Below are positions 1-10,290 of a DNA stretch of 64,000 bases, piece after piece (within the stretch, counting starts at the first letter, position 1; every line of letters begins with the position of its first letter). Below the pieces are notes generated by a model, which was not told where the DNA came from, did not search any database, and saw nothing but the letters and a program-made list of their open reading frames with translations. Source of the DNA: Deltaproteobacteria bacterium (GTDB lineage Bacteria > Myxococcota_A > UBA9042 > PHBI01 > JACKFB01); NCBI GenBank assembly GCA_020632695.1, contig JACKFB010000004.1:124001-188000 (forward strand). Reading direction: 5' to 3'. The translations under genes and the position numbers were made by a program.

Positions 1-546
1 GGCGGTGTAGACGCCGTCGACGTCGCTGCAGATCTCGCAATACTCGGCGCCCAGCGCGGCGGCCATCGCCACCGCCGTCGTGTCGGTGCCGCCGCGGCCC
101 AGCGTGGTGATCTCCCGCGCGTAGCTCACGCCCTGGTAGCCGGCGATGATGACGACCTTGCCCGCGTCCAGCTCGTCGAGCACGCGGTAGGGCCGCACCT
201 CGATGATGCGGGCGCGGTTGTGGCGCGTGTTGGTGATGACGCCCGACTGCGACCCGGTGAAGGACACGGCCAGCACGCCCAGCTCGCCCAGCGCGATGGC
301 GAGCAGCGCCGTCGAGACCCGCTCGCCGGTCGAGAGCAGCATGTCCAGCTCGCGCGGGTTCGGGTTGGCCGCCAGGCCCTTGGCCCGCGCCAGCAGCTCG
401 TCGGTGGTCTTGCCCATGGCGCTGACCACGGCGACGACGCGCCGCCCGTCCGCCACCGTGTCGGCGATGCGGCGAGCCACCGCCCGCACGCGGTCGAGGT
501 CCGCCAGCGAGCTGCCGCCATACTTGTGCACGACGATCGGATTCAT
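1..546 (-). CDS. lysC: aspartate kinase, N-terminal part (runs off window)
   Basis: Catalyses ATP-dependent phosphorylation of aspartate, the first step towards lysine, threonine, methionine and diaminopimelate. The 182 residues present begin MNPIVVHKYGGSSLAD, carrying the KYGGSS nucleotide-binding motif of the amino-acid kinase fold. Further along are SAMGKTTDELL, LLSTGERVS and TLGRGGTDTTAVA, all typical of aspartokinase. The rest of the kinase domain and the C-terminal ACT regulatory domains lie outside the window (left edge). The ATG at 546 is the only start that places KYGG at the usual position near residue 8-11. Identity is secure; feedback control cannot be judged. Confidence 0.93.
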   Translation of the reverse strand, partial: MNPIVVHKYGGSSLADLDRVRAVARRIADTVADGRRVVAVVSAMGKTTDELLARAKGLAANPNPRELDMLLSTGERVSTALLAIALGELGVLAVSFTGSQSGVITNTRHNRARIIEVRPYRVLDELDAGKVVIIAGYQGVSYAREITTLGRGGTDTTAVAMAAALGAEYCEICSDVDGVYTA

Positions 547-710
547 GGCGACGCATGGTAGCCGAGGCGCCCTCCCCGGACCAGCCGACACGCACTCCGC
601 GGCCCCAGGCGCCAGCGGCCTGGGTGCTTGCCCTGCGATCGGCGTTGTGGTTTGAACAGGGGCCCGTCCCTTCCCACAGCGAGAGCTCACCGCGGGAGAA
701 GCGCAAGTCC

Positions 711-2201
711 ATGGAATTCAAGCTGCACACGGCCGATGTCGCCGCCCTGGCGACCCCGCTCCTCGGGGTACCTGTCTTCTCTGACGACGGCGCGCGCGGT
801 GCCGCTTACGACGAGGCCAACGCGCGCTCCGGGGGCCTGCTGGGTCGCATCGCCAGCGAGGAGGGCTTCAAGGGGGAGGCGGGCAAGCGGCTGCTCGTGC
901 ACACGCCGGACGGGAAGGCGAAGCGCATCCTGCTGCTGGGCGCCGGGAAGGCCGGCTCGGCCAAGGCGCTGGATCAGCGCGGGCTCGCCTCGGCGCTGGT
1001 CAAGGAGGCGAACGCGCGGAAGCTCGGCGCCGCCGCCCTCGTGCTCGACGCCGAGGACGCGGCCATCGGCGCGGCGGTCGAGGGGGCGCTCCTGGGGGCC
1101 TACCGCTACGACAAGTGGAAGACGCGCGAGGTGGACGGGCCCACCTGCACGACGGTGACCCTGGCGGCCGCGGGCGCCGACGCCAAGGCGCTGCGCGGCG
1201 CCGTCGCGCGGGCCACGGCCGTGTCGAAGGCCGTGAACCTCGCCCGCGACCTGGTCAACGACCCGCCCACGCTGGCCACGCCGGTGCGCCTGGCGGAGGT
1301 CGCGTCCGAGATCGCCGAGGAGCACGGGCTGGAGATCGAGATCTTCGACCGGGCGGAGATCCAGCGCCGCGGCATGAACCTCCTGGACGCCGTCGGCGCC
1401 GGCAGTGACGTCGAGCCGCGCTTCATCCACCTGACCTACCGGCCCAAGGGCGCCAAGACGGGCAAGGGCGGCAAGAAGACGCCGAGCATCGCCCTGGTCG
1501 GCAAGGGGATCACCTTCGACTCGGGCGGGTACAGCCTCAAGCCGCCAGCGTCGATGGAGGACATGAAGATGGACATGGCCGGGGCCGCAGCGGTCCTGGG
1601 CGCCATGCAGGCCATCGCCACGCTGGGCTCGCCCTACGTGGTGCACGGCATCGTCCCGTCGGCCGAGAACCTGGTCAACGGGGCCGCCTACAAGGTCGGC
1701 GACATCTTCCGCTCGCTCAACGGCAAGTCGGTCGAGGTCATGAACACCGACGCCGAGGGCCGCCTCATCCTTGCGGACGCGCTCTGCTTCGCCGAGCGGC
1801 TCGGCGTCGACCGCATCGTCGACCTCGCCACGCTGACCGGGGCCTGCGTCATCGCGCTGGGACCCAATACGGCCGGCCTCTTCAGCAACGACGAGGCCTT
1901 CGGCGGGCGCGTGCGCGCCGCGGCCGACGCCGCGGGCGAGTCGGTGTGGCCCATGCCGCTCGAGAAGAAGCTCGAGTCGATGCTCAAGACACCGAACGCC
2001 GACATCAAGAACGTCGGCCAACGCTGGGGCGGCGCCATCACCGCGGCGCTCTTCCTCAAGGAGTTCGTCGGCGACGTCACCTGGTGCCACCTCGACATCG
2101 CCGGACCGGCCTACGCCGACAAGGCCGACAGCTACGTGCCCAAGGGGGGCACCGGCTTCGCGGTGATGACCCTCATCGAGCTCGCGCGCGGGGAGATCTG
2201 A
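711..2201 (+). CDS. pepA: leucyl aminopeptidase, peptidase family M17
   Basis: Cytosolic hexameric two-metal exopeptidase that removes N-terminal residues from peptides; in some bacteria PepA also binds DNA in Xer recombination. The 496-residue product matches family length. The metal and catalytic site motifs are visible: VGKGITFDSGG near residue 264 and the M17 signature NTDAEGRL near residue 344. The N-terminal domain (about 1-170) is the variable non-catalytic part. The reading frame stays open upstream to 555, but ATG 711 is preferred because it begins at MEFKLHTADVAAL, the usual N-terminus, and follows a GGGAGAAG purine tract. ssb starts 2 bases after its stop, suggesting co-transcription. 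Confidence 0.95.
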   Translation: MEFKLHTADVAALATPLLGVPVFSDDGARGAAYDEANARSGGLLGRIASEEGFKGEAGKRLLVHTPDGKAKRILLLGAGKAGSAKALDQRGLASALVKEANARKLGAAALVLDAEDAAIGAAVEGALLGAYRYDKWKTREVDGPTCTTVTLAAAGADAKALRGAVARATAVSKAVNLARDLVNDPPTLATPVRLAEVASEIAEEHGLEIEIFDRAEIQRRGMNLLDAVGAGSDVEPRFIHLTYRPKGAKTGKGGKKTPSIALVGKGITFDSGGYSLKPPASMEDMKMDMAGAAAVLGAMQAIATLGSPYVVHGIVPSAENLVNGAAYKVGDIFRSLNGKSVEVMNTDAEGRLILADALCFAERLGVDRIVDLATLTGACVIALGPNTAGLFSNDEAFGGRVRAAADAAGESVWPMPLEKKLESMLKTPNADIKNVGQRWGGAITAALFLKEFVGDVTWCHLDIAGPAYADKADSYVPKGGTGFAVMTLIELARGEI

Positions 2202-2203
2202 CC

Positions 2204-2809
2204 ATGGCCGGAAGCGTCAACAAGGTGATCCTCATCGGCAATCTGGGCGCGGACCCCGAGGTGCGCACCACCCCGTCGGGCCAGCAGGTCGCGACGCTCT
2301 CGCTGGCGACCTCGCGGAACTACAAGGACCGCGAGGGCAACCGCCGCGAGGAGACCGAGTGGCACCGCGTGGTGGTGTGGAACCAGCTCGCCGAGCTGGC
2401 GCAGCGCTACCTGGCCAAGGGGCGCAAGGTCTACATCGAGGGGCGGCTGCAGACCCGCTCGTGGGACGACGCGCAGACCGGGCAGAAGAAGTACACCACC
2501 GAGATCATCGCCGACCAGATGACCTTCCTCGACAGCGGTCAGGGCGGCCAGGGGGCCCAGGGCGGCGGCTACGGCGGTGGTGGTGGTGGCGGCTACGGCG
2601 GCGGCGGCCAGAGCGGCGGCGGCGGCCAGGGTGGCGGCGGCTACGGCGGTGGCGGCGGGCAGGGCGGCGGCTACGGCGGCGGACACGCCCAGCAGCGCGG
2701 CGGCGGCGGCCCCAGCCAGGCCCCCAGCACCCCCAGCCCGGGTCCCCAGGGCGGCCCGCCCGCCGGCAACGACCCCGGCTTCTACGACGACGACGACATC
2801 CCGTTCTGA
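2204..2809 (+). CDS. ssb: single-stranded DNA-binding protein with long Gly-rich tail
   Basis: Coats single-stranded DNA in replication, repair and recombination and recruits partners through its C-terminal tip. Of 201 residues, 1 to about 110 form the OB fold (VNKVILIGNLGADPEVR, TEWHRVVVWNQLAE, KVYIEGRLQTRSW). Residues about 112-165 are a low-complexity linker of GGY/GGGG repeats with Gln. The protein ends in the canonical acidic tip DDDDIPF. The linker is unusually glycine-pure and could favour phase separation, as shown for some bacterial SSBs; that is inference. The start ATG lies 2 bases after the pepA stop. Confidence 0.96.
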   Translation: MAGSVNKVILIGNLGADPEVRTTPSGQQVATLSLATSRNYKDREGNRREETEWHRVVVWNQLAELAQRYLAKGRKVYIEGRLQTRSWDDAQTGQKKYTTEIIADQMTFLDSGQGGQGAQGGGYGGGGGGGYGGGGQSGGGGQGGGGYGGGGGQGGGYGGGHAQQRGGGGPSQAPSTPSPGPQGGPPAGNDPGFYDDDDIPF

Positions 2810-2826
2810 CGAGGGCGGCGGGGGGC

Positions 2827-2852
2827 GGAGCGGCGAGCGCCGCGCCCGCTCC
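2827..2852. terminator. possible bidirectional hairpin between convergent ssb and TPR gene
   Basis: GGAGCGG at 2827-2833 can pair with CCGCTCC at 2846-2852 in the 51-base gap between two convergent genes. There is no T-tract on either side, so this is a weak candidate based mainly on position. Confidence 0.3.
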
Positions 2853-2860
2853 CGCCAGGC

Positions 2861-3805
2861 TCACAGTCGGTCCAGGATCCCCCGCACCTCCGGCGCGCTC
2901 GTCCCGTTCGGGTAGTGCTTGAGGTAGGTCTTGTAGTAGGCGCGCGCCTCGGAGACGGGCCCCTGCTCCTGGGCGATCGAGGCCATCAGCAGCAGCGCGC
3001 GCCCGTGGGTCGGCTCGGACTCCAGCACCCGCTTGACCTGCTCGCGGGCCTCGGTCACCCGGTTGCTCTCGTACAGCGCCTGCGCCAGGCCCAGTCGCGC
3101 CTTGGTGTTGCCCGGATCGGCCCCCAGCACCGACCGGAAGCCGTCGACGGCGACCTCCGGGGCCCCGCTGCCCAGCTCGCGCCGCGCCTGCCGCAGCGCC
3201 GCGGCCTGGTCGATGGCCTCCGCGGTGCGCGGCACCACGCTCTTGCGGCCGCCCCGACCCTCCGCCTGCGCGGGCGTCTCCTCTCCGGCCGCCTGCGGCG
3301 CCTTCGCCGTGTCGGCCTCGCGCCCGCCGGGCACCGCCGCCCCCCGCCCGCGCCGCGGAGCGCGGATCCGCCGACCGTCGCCGTCCCGCAGGTCCTGGTA
3401 CACCTCTCGCCCGACCTTGCTCGGCTCCGCCGGCGGCTCGGGGCCGGCCTCGGCGACCTCCGGCTCAGCCACCTCCGCGGGCAGCTGCGCCACCGCGCCC
3501 TCCAGCAGCGCGCTCGCCAGCGGCGCCAGCAGGTCCTCCACGGTCGTGCCCTGCCCCGCCCGCACCGAGCTCCCGCGCGTGAAGTCCGCCGGGTCCGCCG
3601 GCCTCCGCTCGGCCCACGCCAGCTCGTCGCTCCCATTGCCCCCGAAGGCGCCGATCTGCACCGCCACCCCGGTCAACGCCCCGATGGCGACGAAGAGCCC
3701 GACCACGATGGCCACCTGGGTCCTCGTCCCGTCGGTCTCCACCAACGGCGAGCGGTGCAGGTCCAGGGCCCCGCTTCCGCCGGTGGTTTTCGTCTCTCGC
3801 GCCAT
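2861..3805 (-). CDS. membrane-anchored tetratricopeptide-repeat protein
   Basis: No specific function recognised. The 314 residues show a short cytoplasmic N-terminus, one strong membrane segment at about 30-52 (VAIVVGLFVAIGALTGVAVQ), and a long low-complexity Ala/Pro/Glu/Arg-rich linker (about 60-200). Two to three TPR-like helical pairs follow at about 205-314 (AVDGFRSVLGADPGNTKARL, GRALLLMASIAQEQGPVSEA). The topology suggests a periplasmic TPR scaffold held in the inner membrane, as in many myxobacterial envelope and motility proteins; the role is unknown. The frame allows a start at 3820, but ATG 3805 (MARETKTTGG) is preferred. It is divergent from the flippase gene. Confidence 0.8.
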   Translation of the reverse strand: MARETKTTGGSGALDLHRSPLVETDGTRTQVAIVVGLFVAIGALTGVAVQIGAFGGNGSDELAWAERRPADPADFTRGSSVRAGQGTTVEDLLAPLASALLEGAVAQLPAEVAEPEVAEAGPEPPAEPSKVGREVYQDLRDGDGRRIRAPRRGRGAAVPGGREADTAKAPQAAGEETPAQAEGRGGRKSVVPRTAEAIDQAAALRQARRELGSGAPEVAVDGFRSVLGADPGNTKARLGLAQALYESNRVTEAREQVKRVLESEPTHGRALLLMASIAQEQGPVSEARAYYKTYLKHYPNGTSAPEVRGILDRL

Positions 3806-3929
3806 GCGCCACCTCGGCAAGCCTCGTCGTCTCCTCTCATCGACGCCCGGGGCCGATCCCTTGAGCGCCTTTCACGCCGCGCCCGCGTGTGGTAGCGGGG
3901 GGCGCCCGACCCGCCCCGCGGAGCGCTCC

Positions 3930-5522
3930 ATGTCCTCCCTCGCGAATGACGCCGAAGCCCGCCACGCGCGCCGCGGATTCCTGTTCATCACCGGCGCCAA
4001 GGGCTGGTTCCTGGTCTGCGGCACCCTGCTCAACCTGAGCCTGCCGCGCCTGCTGGGCGATCCCGTCCAGTTCGGCGACTTCGGGCTCGTCAACACCCTC
4101 ATCGCCGTCCTGAACGCGGTCATGGTGGCCGGCGTGCTGCAGGCCGTGTCCAAGCGCACCAGCGAGCAGCCCGAGGCGGCGCGCCTCGTGCGCGCGTCGG
4201 CCCTGCGCCTTCAGTCCGCGGTCGGCGGCGTGACCCTCGGCCTCCTGGTCGTGCTGGCCGAGCCGCTCTGCGCGCTCATCTTCGGCGACCCGACCCTGGC
4301 CCCCTACCTGCGCATCGCCGCGGTGGTCACCGGCGTCTACGCGGTCTACGCCGCCCTCATCGGCGTCATCAACGGCATGGGCCGCTTCGCGCTGCAGGCG
4401 GCCTTCGACGTCGCCTTCGCCAGCCTCAAGCTCGTCCTGATGGTGGGCCTGGTGCTGGCCGGCTACGGCGTCGAGGGTGCCCTGGGCGGCTTCGCCATCA
4501 CGGCCCTCATCGTCGCCCTGGTGGCCTTCAGGGTCACCGGCCGCATCGTCCCCCCGGCCCCGGTCGGACACGTCTCACCGCCGCTGGTGGGCTTCCTCGC
4601 CCAGGTCATGGGCTACGTCTTCTTCATCAACGTCCTGCTCCAGGCCGACCTCTTCATCGTCAAGGAGGCCGCCTTCGAGCCGGTGCGCACGGCGCTGGCC
4701 GCCGGCCAGACCGCCTGGCTCACCGGCCTCGTCGACGTCTCCACCCTGGCACCCGGCGCCGACCTGGCCCGCGAGGCCACCTCGGCCCTGGCCGGCCTCT
4801 TCAAGGCGACGAAGAACGTCTCGCTCATCCCCTACCAGGCGGTCGTGGCCATCGCCTTCGTCGTGTTCCCGCTCATCTCCCGCTCCACCTTCCAGTCCGA
4901 CCGCGCCGCGACCCGCACCTACGTGTTCCAGGCCGTCCGCACCTCGACGCTGCTGGTCTTCCTGCTCGCCACCCTCATCGCCGCCGGCGGCGACACCCTC
5001 CTCGACCGCTTCTTCGGCGCCGCCTACACCATCGCCGCGCCGGCGCTCCTGCCCCTGCTGGCCGCCACCGCGGCCTTCGCCATCTTCTACGTCCTGGCCA
5101 GCATCCTCACCGCCGCCGGCCACCCCCTGGACGCCCTGGGCCTCGCCGCCTCCGCCGCCGTGTTGGAGCTCGCCATCCTCCACCCGGTCATCAGCGAGTC
5201 GCCCCCCGGCGGGGTCCTGCTGTTGCGCGCCGCCCTGGTCGTGCTGGGCGCCAACGTCGCGGCCCTGGCCGCCGCCGGCCTCGTGCTCTCACGCCGCCTC
5301 GGCGTGGCGCTCCCCCTGCTCAGCTTCGCCCGCGCCACCGTCTCCTCGGCCGCCGCCCTCGCGGTCGCCGGCTGGGTCCCGGGCCACGGCCTGGCGTTGA
5401 TTTTCGTGCGCGCGTTGGTCGCTGGGGTAACCTTCCTGGCCATGGCGTGGACCACTCGCGAGATCACCCGCGCCGATCTCGCCCTCGTCCGCAGCACCCT
5501 GAGCCGGAGCCCCCAGGCATGA
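3930..5522 (+). CDS. polysaccharide/lipid flippase, MATE/MurJ-like superfamily
   Basis: A 530-residue polytopic membrane protein with about 12-14 hydrophobic segments from residue 17 to the end. It resembles oligosaccharide flippases (Wzx / polysaccharide biosynthesis protein family), which move undecaprenyl-linked glycans across the inner membrane. The N-terminus ARRGFLFITGAKGWFLVCGT and the segment LPRLLGDPVQFGDFGLVNTL fit the first helices of that family. No glycosyltransferase genes lie nearby, so the substrate cannot be inferred. ATG 3930 is chosen because upstream sequence in the frame encodes only arginine/serine-rich shadow protein. Its stop overlaps the next start (ATGA), indicating translational coupling to the small lipoprotein. 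Confidence 0.85.
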   Translation: MSSLANDAEARHARRGFLFITGAKGWFLVCGTLLNLSLPRLLGDPVQFGDFGLVNTLIAVLNAVMVAGVLQAVSKRTSEQPEAARLVRASALRLQSAVGGVTLGLLVVLAEPLCALIFGDPTLAPYLRIAAVVTGVYAVYAALIGVINGMGRFALQAAFDVAFASLKLVLMVGLVLAGYGVEGALGGFAITALIVALVAFRVTGRIVPPAPVGHVSPPLVGFLAQVMGYVFFINVLLQADLFIVKEAAFEPVRTALAAGQTAWLTGLVDVSTLAPGADLAREATSALAGLFKATKNVSLIPYQAVVAIAFVVFPLISRSTFQSDRAATRTYVFQAVRTSTLLVFLLATLIAAGGDTLLDRFFGAAYTIAAPALLPLLAATAAFAIFYVLASILTAAGHPLDALGLAASAAVLELAILHPVISESPPGGVLLLRAALVVLGANVAALAAAGLVLSRRLGVALPLLSFARATVSSAAALAVAGWVPGHGLALIFVRALVAGVTFLAMAWTTREITRADLALVRSTLSRSPQA

Positions 5523-5986
5523 AGTCCACCCTCACCGCGCTGCTCATCGCGTCGTTCGTCGTCCTCGCCACCCCCGGCTGCGCGCCGACCTACCAGACCA
5601 ACAAGGACCGCCTCCGGGACGACTCGCAGCGCTTCAACGAGAACCTGCGCTGGCAGCGCTTCCGCGAGGCGTCGCTCTCGGTGGCGCCCGAGGCACGCGA
5701 GGCGTGGCTGCGCAGCCAGGAGCGCGCCGGCAGCGTCTTCACCATCGCCGACTACGAGGTGAAGCCGGTCGAGGTCGGCCGCGAGCTGGCCGTCCTCCAG
5801 GTGGACCTGGTCTTCCACCGGGTCGGCGACGTGACCATCCACCAGCAGCGTCGGCAGCAGGTGTGGCGCTACCAGAAGGGCACCTGGTTTCTCGAGTCCG
5901 ACCGCGAGATCCCGCGCGACGAGGAGCCTCCGCCCGACCACCTGCCCGACTTCGGCACCCCGCTCGGCGAGACCGGCCCCGGCTGA
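5519..5986 (+). CDS. small predicted lipoprotein of unknown function
   Basis: A 155-residue protein starting with a lipoprotein signal peptide (MKSTLTALLIASFVVLATPGC, Cys21), so probably anchored in the outer membrane after processing. The mature part is charged and without internal hydrophobic segments. It contains RFREASLSVAPEAREAWL and a beta-rich stretch ending WRYQKGTWFLES that could fold like a small NTF2- or lipocalin-like domain; this is a guess. The start overlaps the flippase stop by four bases, so the two proteins are probably made together and may act in the same envelope process. Confidence 0.8.
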   Translation: MKSTLTALLIASFVVLATPGCAPTYQTNKDRLRDDSQRFNENLRWQRFREASLSVAPEAREAWLRSQERAGSVFTIADYEVKPVEVGRELAVLQVDLVFHRVGDVTIHQQRRQQVWRYQKGTWFLESDREIPRDEEPPPDHLPDFGTPLGETGPG

Positions 5987-6025
5987 GCGCGGCACCCCGC
6001 TCGCGCGCGCAGCGTCGCCGAGGGC

Positions 6026-6649
6026 TCAGCCGCCCTCCTTCACCGGGCGCGCGATGAGCGCCACCTTGCCGTCCTTGACGCGCACCGAGTAGTCCACGTC
6101 CTTCCAGCCGTGCTTGGAGATCTGCTCGTTCTTCTGGCGCTCGAGCTTCTCGCGGAACTTGTCGTAGTCGACGTTCGAGTTCTTCCCGAGCTGCGACTGG
6201 GCCGCCTGCCAGGTCTCGAACACCTTGCGCGTCGGGTCCTCGGCTGGGGCCTGCGTGCCGCCTCCGCGCTCGAGCGGGCTGGCCCGCAGCGACTCGTCGT
6301 CGTCGCTGGGACGCACGCCCATGCCCTGCAGCGCGTTGCGCTCCCGCTTGAACTTGCCCTCCTCGATGAGCCGCATGATGCGGTCCCACCGGCTGGCGTT
6401 GGTCAGCAGGCTCTGCCGCAGGTTGCGGAACCTGAACTTGACGCCCGTCTTGTGGGACTTCGCGAGCTTCGAGTCGCGGACCGCGCGCTCGAGCTGGTCG
6501 CGCGCCTTGAGCGGCGGGATCCGGTCCAGGCCCATGAAGTAGCGGTCGTAGAGCACCTTGAGCTGGCGCAAGGCCTCGGCGAGCTGGTTCAACTCCTCGT
6601 CCATCTGCGCGTTCTGGGCGCGGATGGAGTCTGCCGTGCTCTCGGCCAT
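6026..6649 (-). CDS. protein resembling the MXAN_5187 C-terminal family
   Basis: A 207-residue soluble, highly charged protein. Residues about 12-80 (ELNQLAEALRQLKVLYDRYF, PLKARDQLERAVRD, KFRFRNLRQSLLTNASRWDR) resemble a domain found at the C-terminus of Myxococcus MXAN_5187 and many deltaproteobacterial proteins, recalled from knowledge and not searched. An acidic linker and a helical C-terminus (DYDKFREKLERQKNEQISKHGWKDVDYSVRVKDGK broken at about 170) follow. The function of the family is not known to me. ATG 6649 is chosen because the upstream extension encodes Pro/Gly-rich non-conserved sequence and would overlap the promoter of the next gene. It is convergent with the lipoprotein gene and divergent from the next. 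Confidence 0.75.
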   Translation of the reverse strand: MAESTADSIRAQNAQMDEELNQLAEALRQLKVLYDRYFMGLDRIPPLKARDQLERAVRDSKLAKSHKTGVKFRFRNLRQSLLTNASRWDRIMRLIEEGKFKRERNALQGMGVRPSDDDESLRASPLERGGGTQAPAEDPTRKVFETWQAAQSQLGKNSNVDYDKFREKLERQKNEQISKHGWKDVDYSVRVKDGKVALIARPVKEGG

Positions 6650-6764
6650 GCATCCCTCGGGCGCTGGGGCTGAAACGCCACCGTTCCATCGACGCGCGCA
6701 GTATAGCGCCGATCCGCCCGTTCGGGGAAGATGGCCATGCGTCTGCTCCGGGGGCGAGCCTTGC

Positions 6765-6794
6765 TTGACACCCCGCGGCGGGGGACACGATGAT
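6765..6794 (+). promoter_or_regulatory. candidate sigma70 promoter of the 6,822 lipoprotein gene
   Basis: A perfect -35 box TTGACA at 6765-6770 is followed after 18 bases by the weak -10 GATGAT (6789-6794), about 28 bases before the ATG. The -35 is convincing, the -10 is not. Confidence 0.4.
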
Positions 6795-6821
6795 GCGCCG
6801 AATTCGTTGGGAGGTAAGGGA

Positions 6822-8253
6822 ATGTTGGTCTTTCCGCGATGGGTGGGTGCCCTAGCCGTGGCCTGCGCCGTCGGCGTCACGGCCTGTCAGGGCCCCGTGA
6901 CCGAGGAAGACCTGCACAAGTGGACCCACAACGACCTGGGAATCCGGCGGATCGGGGAGGTGGTCGCCGACCCCGAGCAGCCCACCGCCACGCGCATCCG
7001 CGCGCTGGAGGTCATCGTCGAGAAGGGCCTGTCCTCGAAGCTGCGGCAGCTCCTCGACGAGGTGCCGGAGACGGCCGGCCGCGCAGAGGTCGTCAAGGGC
7101 CTGCAGGCCGAGCTCATGGACCACCTGCAGAAGCGCGACGACTTCCAGTACGACGCCAAGGACGCGCTGATGCAGCTCCAGCGCTACGTCAGCGCCGAGG
7201 AGTTCGGGGCCATCCAGAAGGCCGTCGGCGCCTGGGCGTTCAGCGACCTCGACTGGTCCACCCCCGAGCCCGAGGTGAAGCAGAAGGTGGAGCGGCGCAT
7301 GTCGTCGGGCCAGATCGCCGACCTGGGCCCCGCCGGCTGGAAGGGCGCGGCGGTGCTGGTCAGCTACGGGCTGGCGGTCGACAAGATGCTCGCCTACCTC
7401 ACCGACGCGAAGGACCCCCAGGCCACGGCGCTGCTGCTCGAGGCCATGAAGCGACTGCACAGCAACATCGGCGTGCGCCTCCACCACCTCGAGGCGCTGG
7501 CGCGCACCGAGAGCCCGGCGGCCGCCACCTACCTGCTGGACATCTACCTCGACGAGACCCAGGAGGCCGACATCCGCAACTCGGCCTTCAACGCGGCGGT
7601 CGGGATGCTCGAGTCGCCCGCGCTGGCCAAGGACTCGGCCACCATCGTGGAGCGCCTGCTCAAGCTGATGGAGGGCAAGCTGCCGGCCGACCGCTGGCTG
7701 GGTGCGCTCAACATCATCCGGCTCGACGGGGTCGGCCACCTCGAGAAGGTGCTGGAGCTGCTGAAGAACGACGTCGACTACACGAGCACCGAGATCCCGG
7801 CGAAGAAGTCGGCCATCGACCTTTGCCTGGACATCTACGACGGCGGCCACGCCGAGCGGGCCGTGCCGGTGTTCATGAAGCACGCCACCGACTCGAACCC
7901 GGTGGTCGCCGGCCTGAGCATCATCTGCCTCAAGGCCAATCAGGCCCAGCGCGCGCGCCCGGTGCTCGACGCCATCGCCGGCAGCTCCGACGAGGCCGTC
8001 AACCGGCCGCTGACCACCTTCCTGGGAGCCGACGTGACGCTGGCGCAGCTGGCGCGCAACGCGGCCGAGGGGCTGGGGATGATGGCCACCGTCGACGCGG
8101 AGGCGAAGGCCGGCAAGCTCGACGCCGTCCGGGCGCGGAACAAGAAGCTCATCATCACCTTCGCCCTCGACGAGACCGGCCCCGCCTACCAGTCGGTGGT
8201 CGACGAGCGCTACGAGGCCTTCGACAAGGAGTTCCGGGCCAACCCGGACGCCT

Positions 8254-8261
<8 letters not shown>
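6822..8261 (+). CDS. helical-repeat (HEAT/ARM-like) lipoprotein
   Basis: A 479-residue predicted lipoprotein: signal peptide at 1-24 ending in GVTAC. The rest is alpha-helical with repeated units of about 35-45 residues suggestive of HEAT-like solenoids, for example RIRALEVIVEKGLSSKLRQL, ATALLLEAMKRLHSN, ATYLLDIYLDETQEADIRNS and VAGLSIICLKANQAQRARPV. Solenoids of this kind are protein-binding scaffolds; the partner is unknown. ATG 6822 is preceded by an excellent ribosome site, GGGAGGTAAGGGA. The C-terminus overlaps the 3' end of the convergent hflX by 8 bases, so the stop codons of the two genes interlock. Confidence 0.8.
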
Positions 8262-9981
<1,720 letters not shown>

Positions 9982-10290
9982 GCCGGGCGCCCGCCCCGTG
10001 CGGCGGCGGCGGTCGCCGGGGGGTTCATTCTAGCGAACGACGCGCAAGTGCGCGAAATGCAACCGGAATCGCGGGCGTCCTCAGCCTTGTTTCGCCGGGG
10101 ACCTTCCGCCAAGATACCTTCACCCTGGGCACCCCCGCGTCGTTCACGCAGGGGGACCGGGCGCCGTGGCTCCGACAACAGCAGCCCGCGGCCACGAGCT
10201 TGACACTCGAGAACGGCAATCGGTAAACGCTTCGCTCCGCTCTGCCCCGAGCTGTGCTACGCAGCGCGAGCACGAACAGGATCTCCCCCA
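9982..10290. other. divergent intergenic region hflX / outer-membrane protein
   Basis: This 309-base gap has no supportable gene. Towards the + strand it holds the TTGACA promoter described separately. Towards hflX it holds a -10-like TAGAAT reading 10032 to 10027 on the - strand, without a clear -35. Short reading frames across it are arginine/proline-rich and look like shadows. Confidence 0.5.
10200..10229 (+). promoter_or_regulatory. candidate sigma70 promoter of the metzincin operon
   Basis: TTGACA at 10200-10205, an 18-base spacer and TAAACG at 10224-10229, about 62 bases before the first gene of the three-gene operon. The -35 is perfect and the -10 fair. Confidence 0.5.

Noticed and set aside
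2204..2922. Arg-rich frames across the Gly-rich SSB linker
   Set aside because: They are frame-shifted readings of the GGC repeat; the SSB frame has the OB fold and the acidic tip.
6700..6705. TATACT on the - strand as a promoter for the MXAN_5187-like gene
   Set aside because: A perfect -10 hexamer but without a recognisable -35 at 15-19 bases; left out of the feature list.
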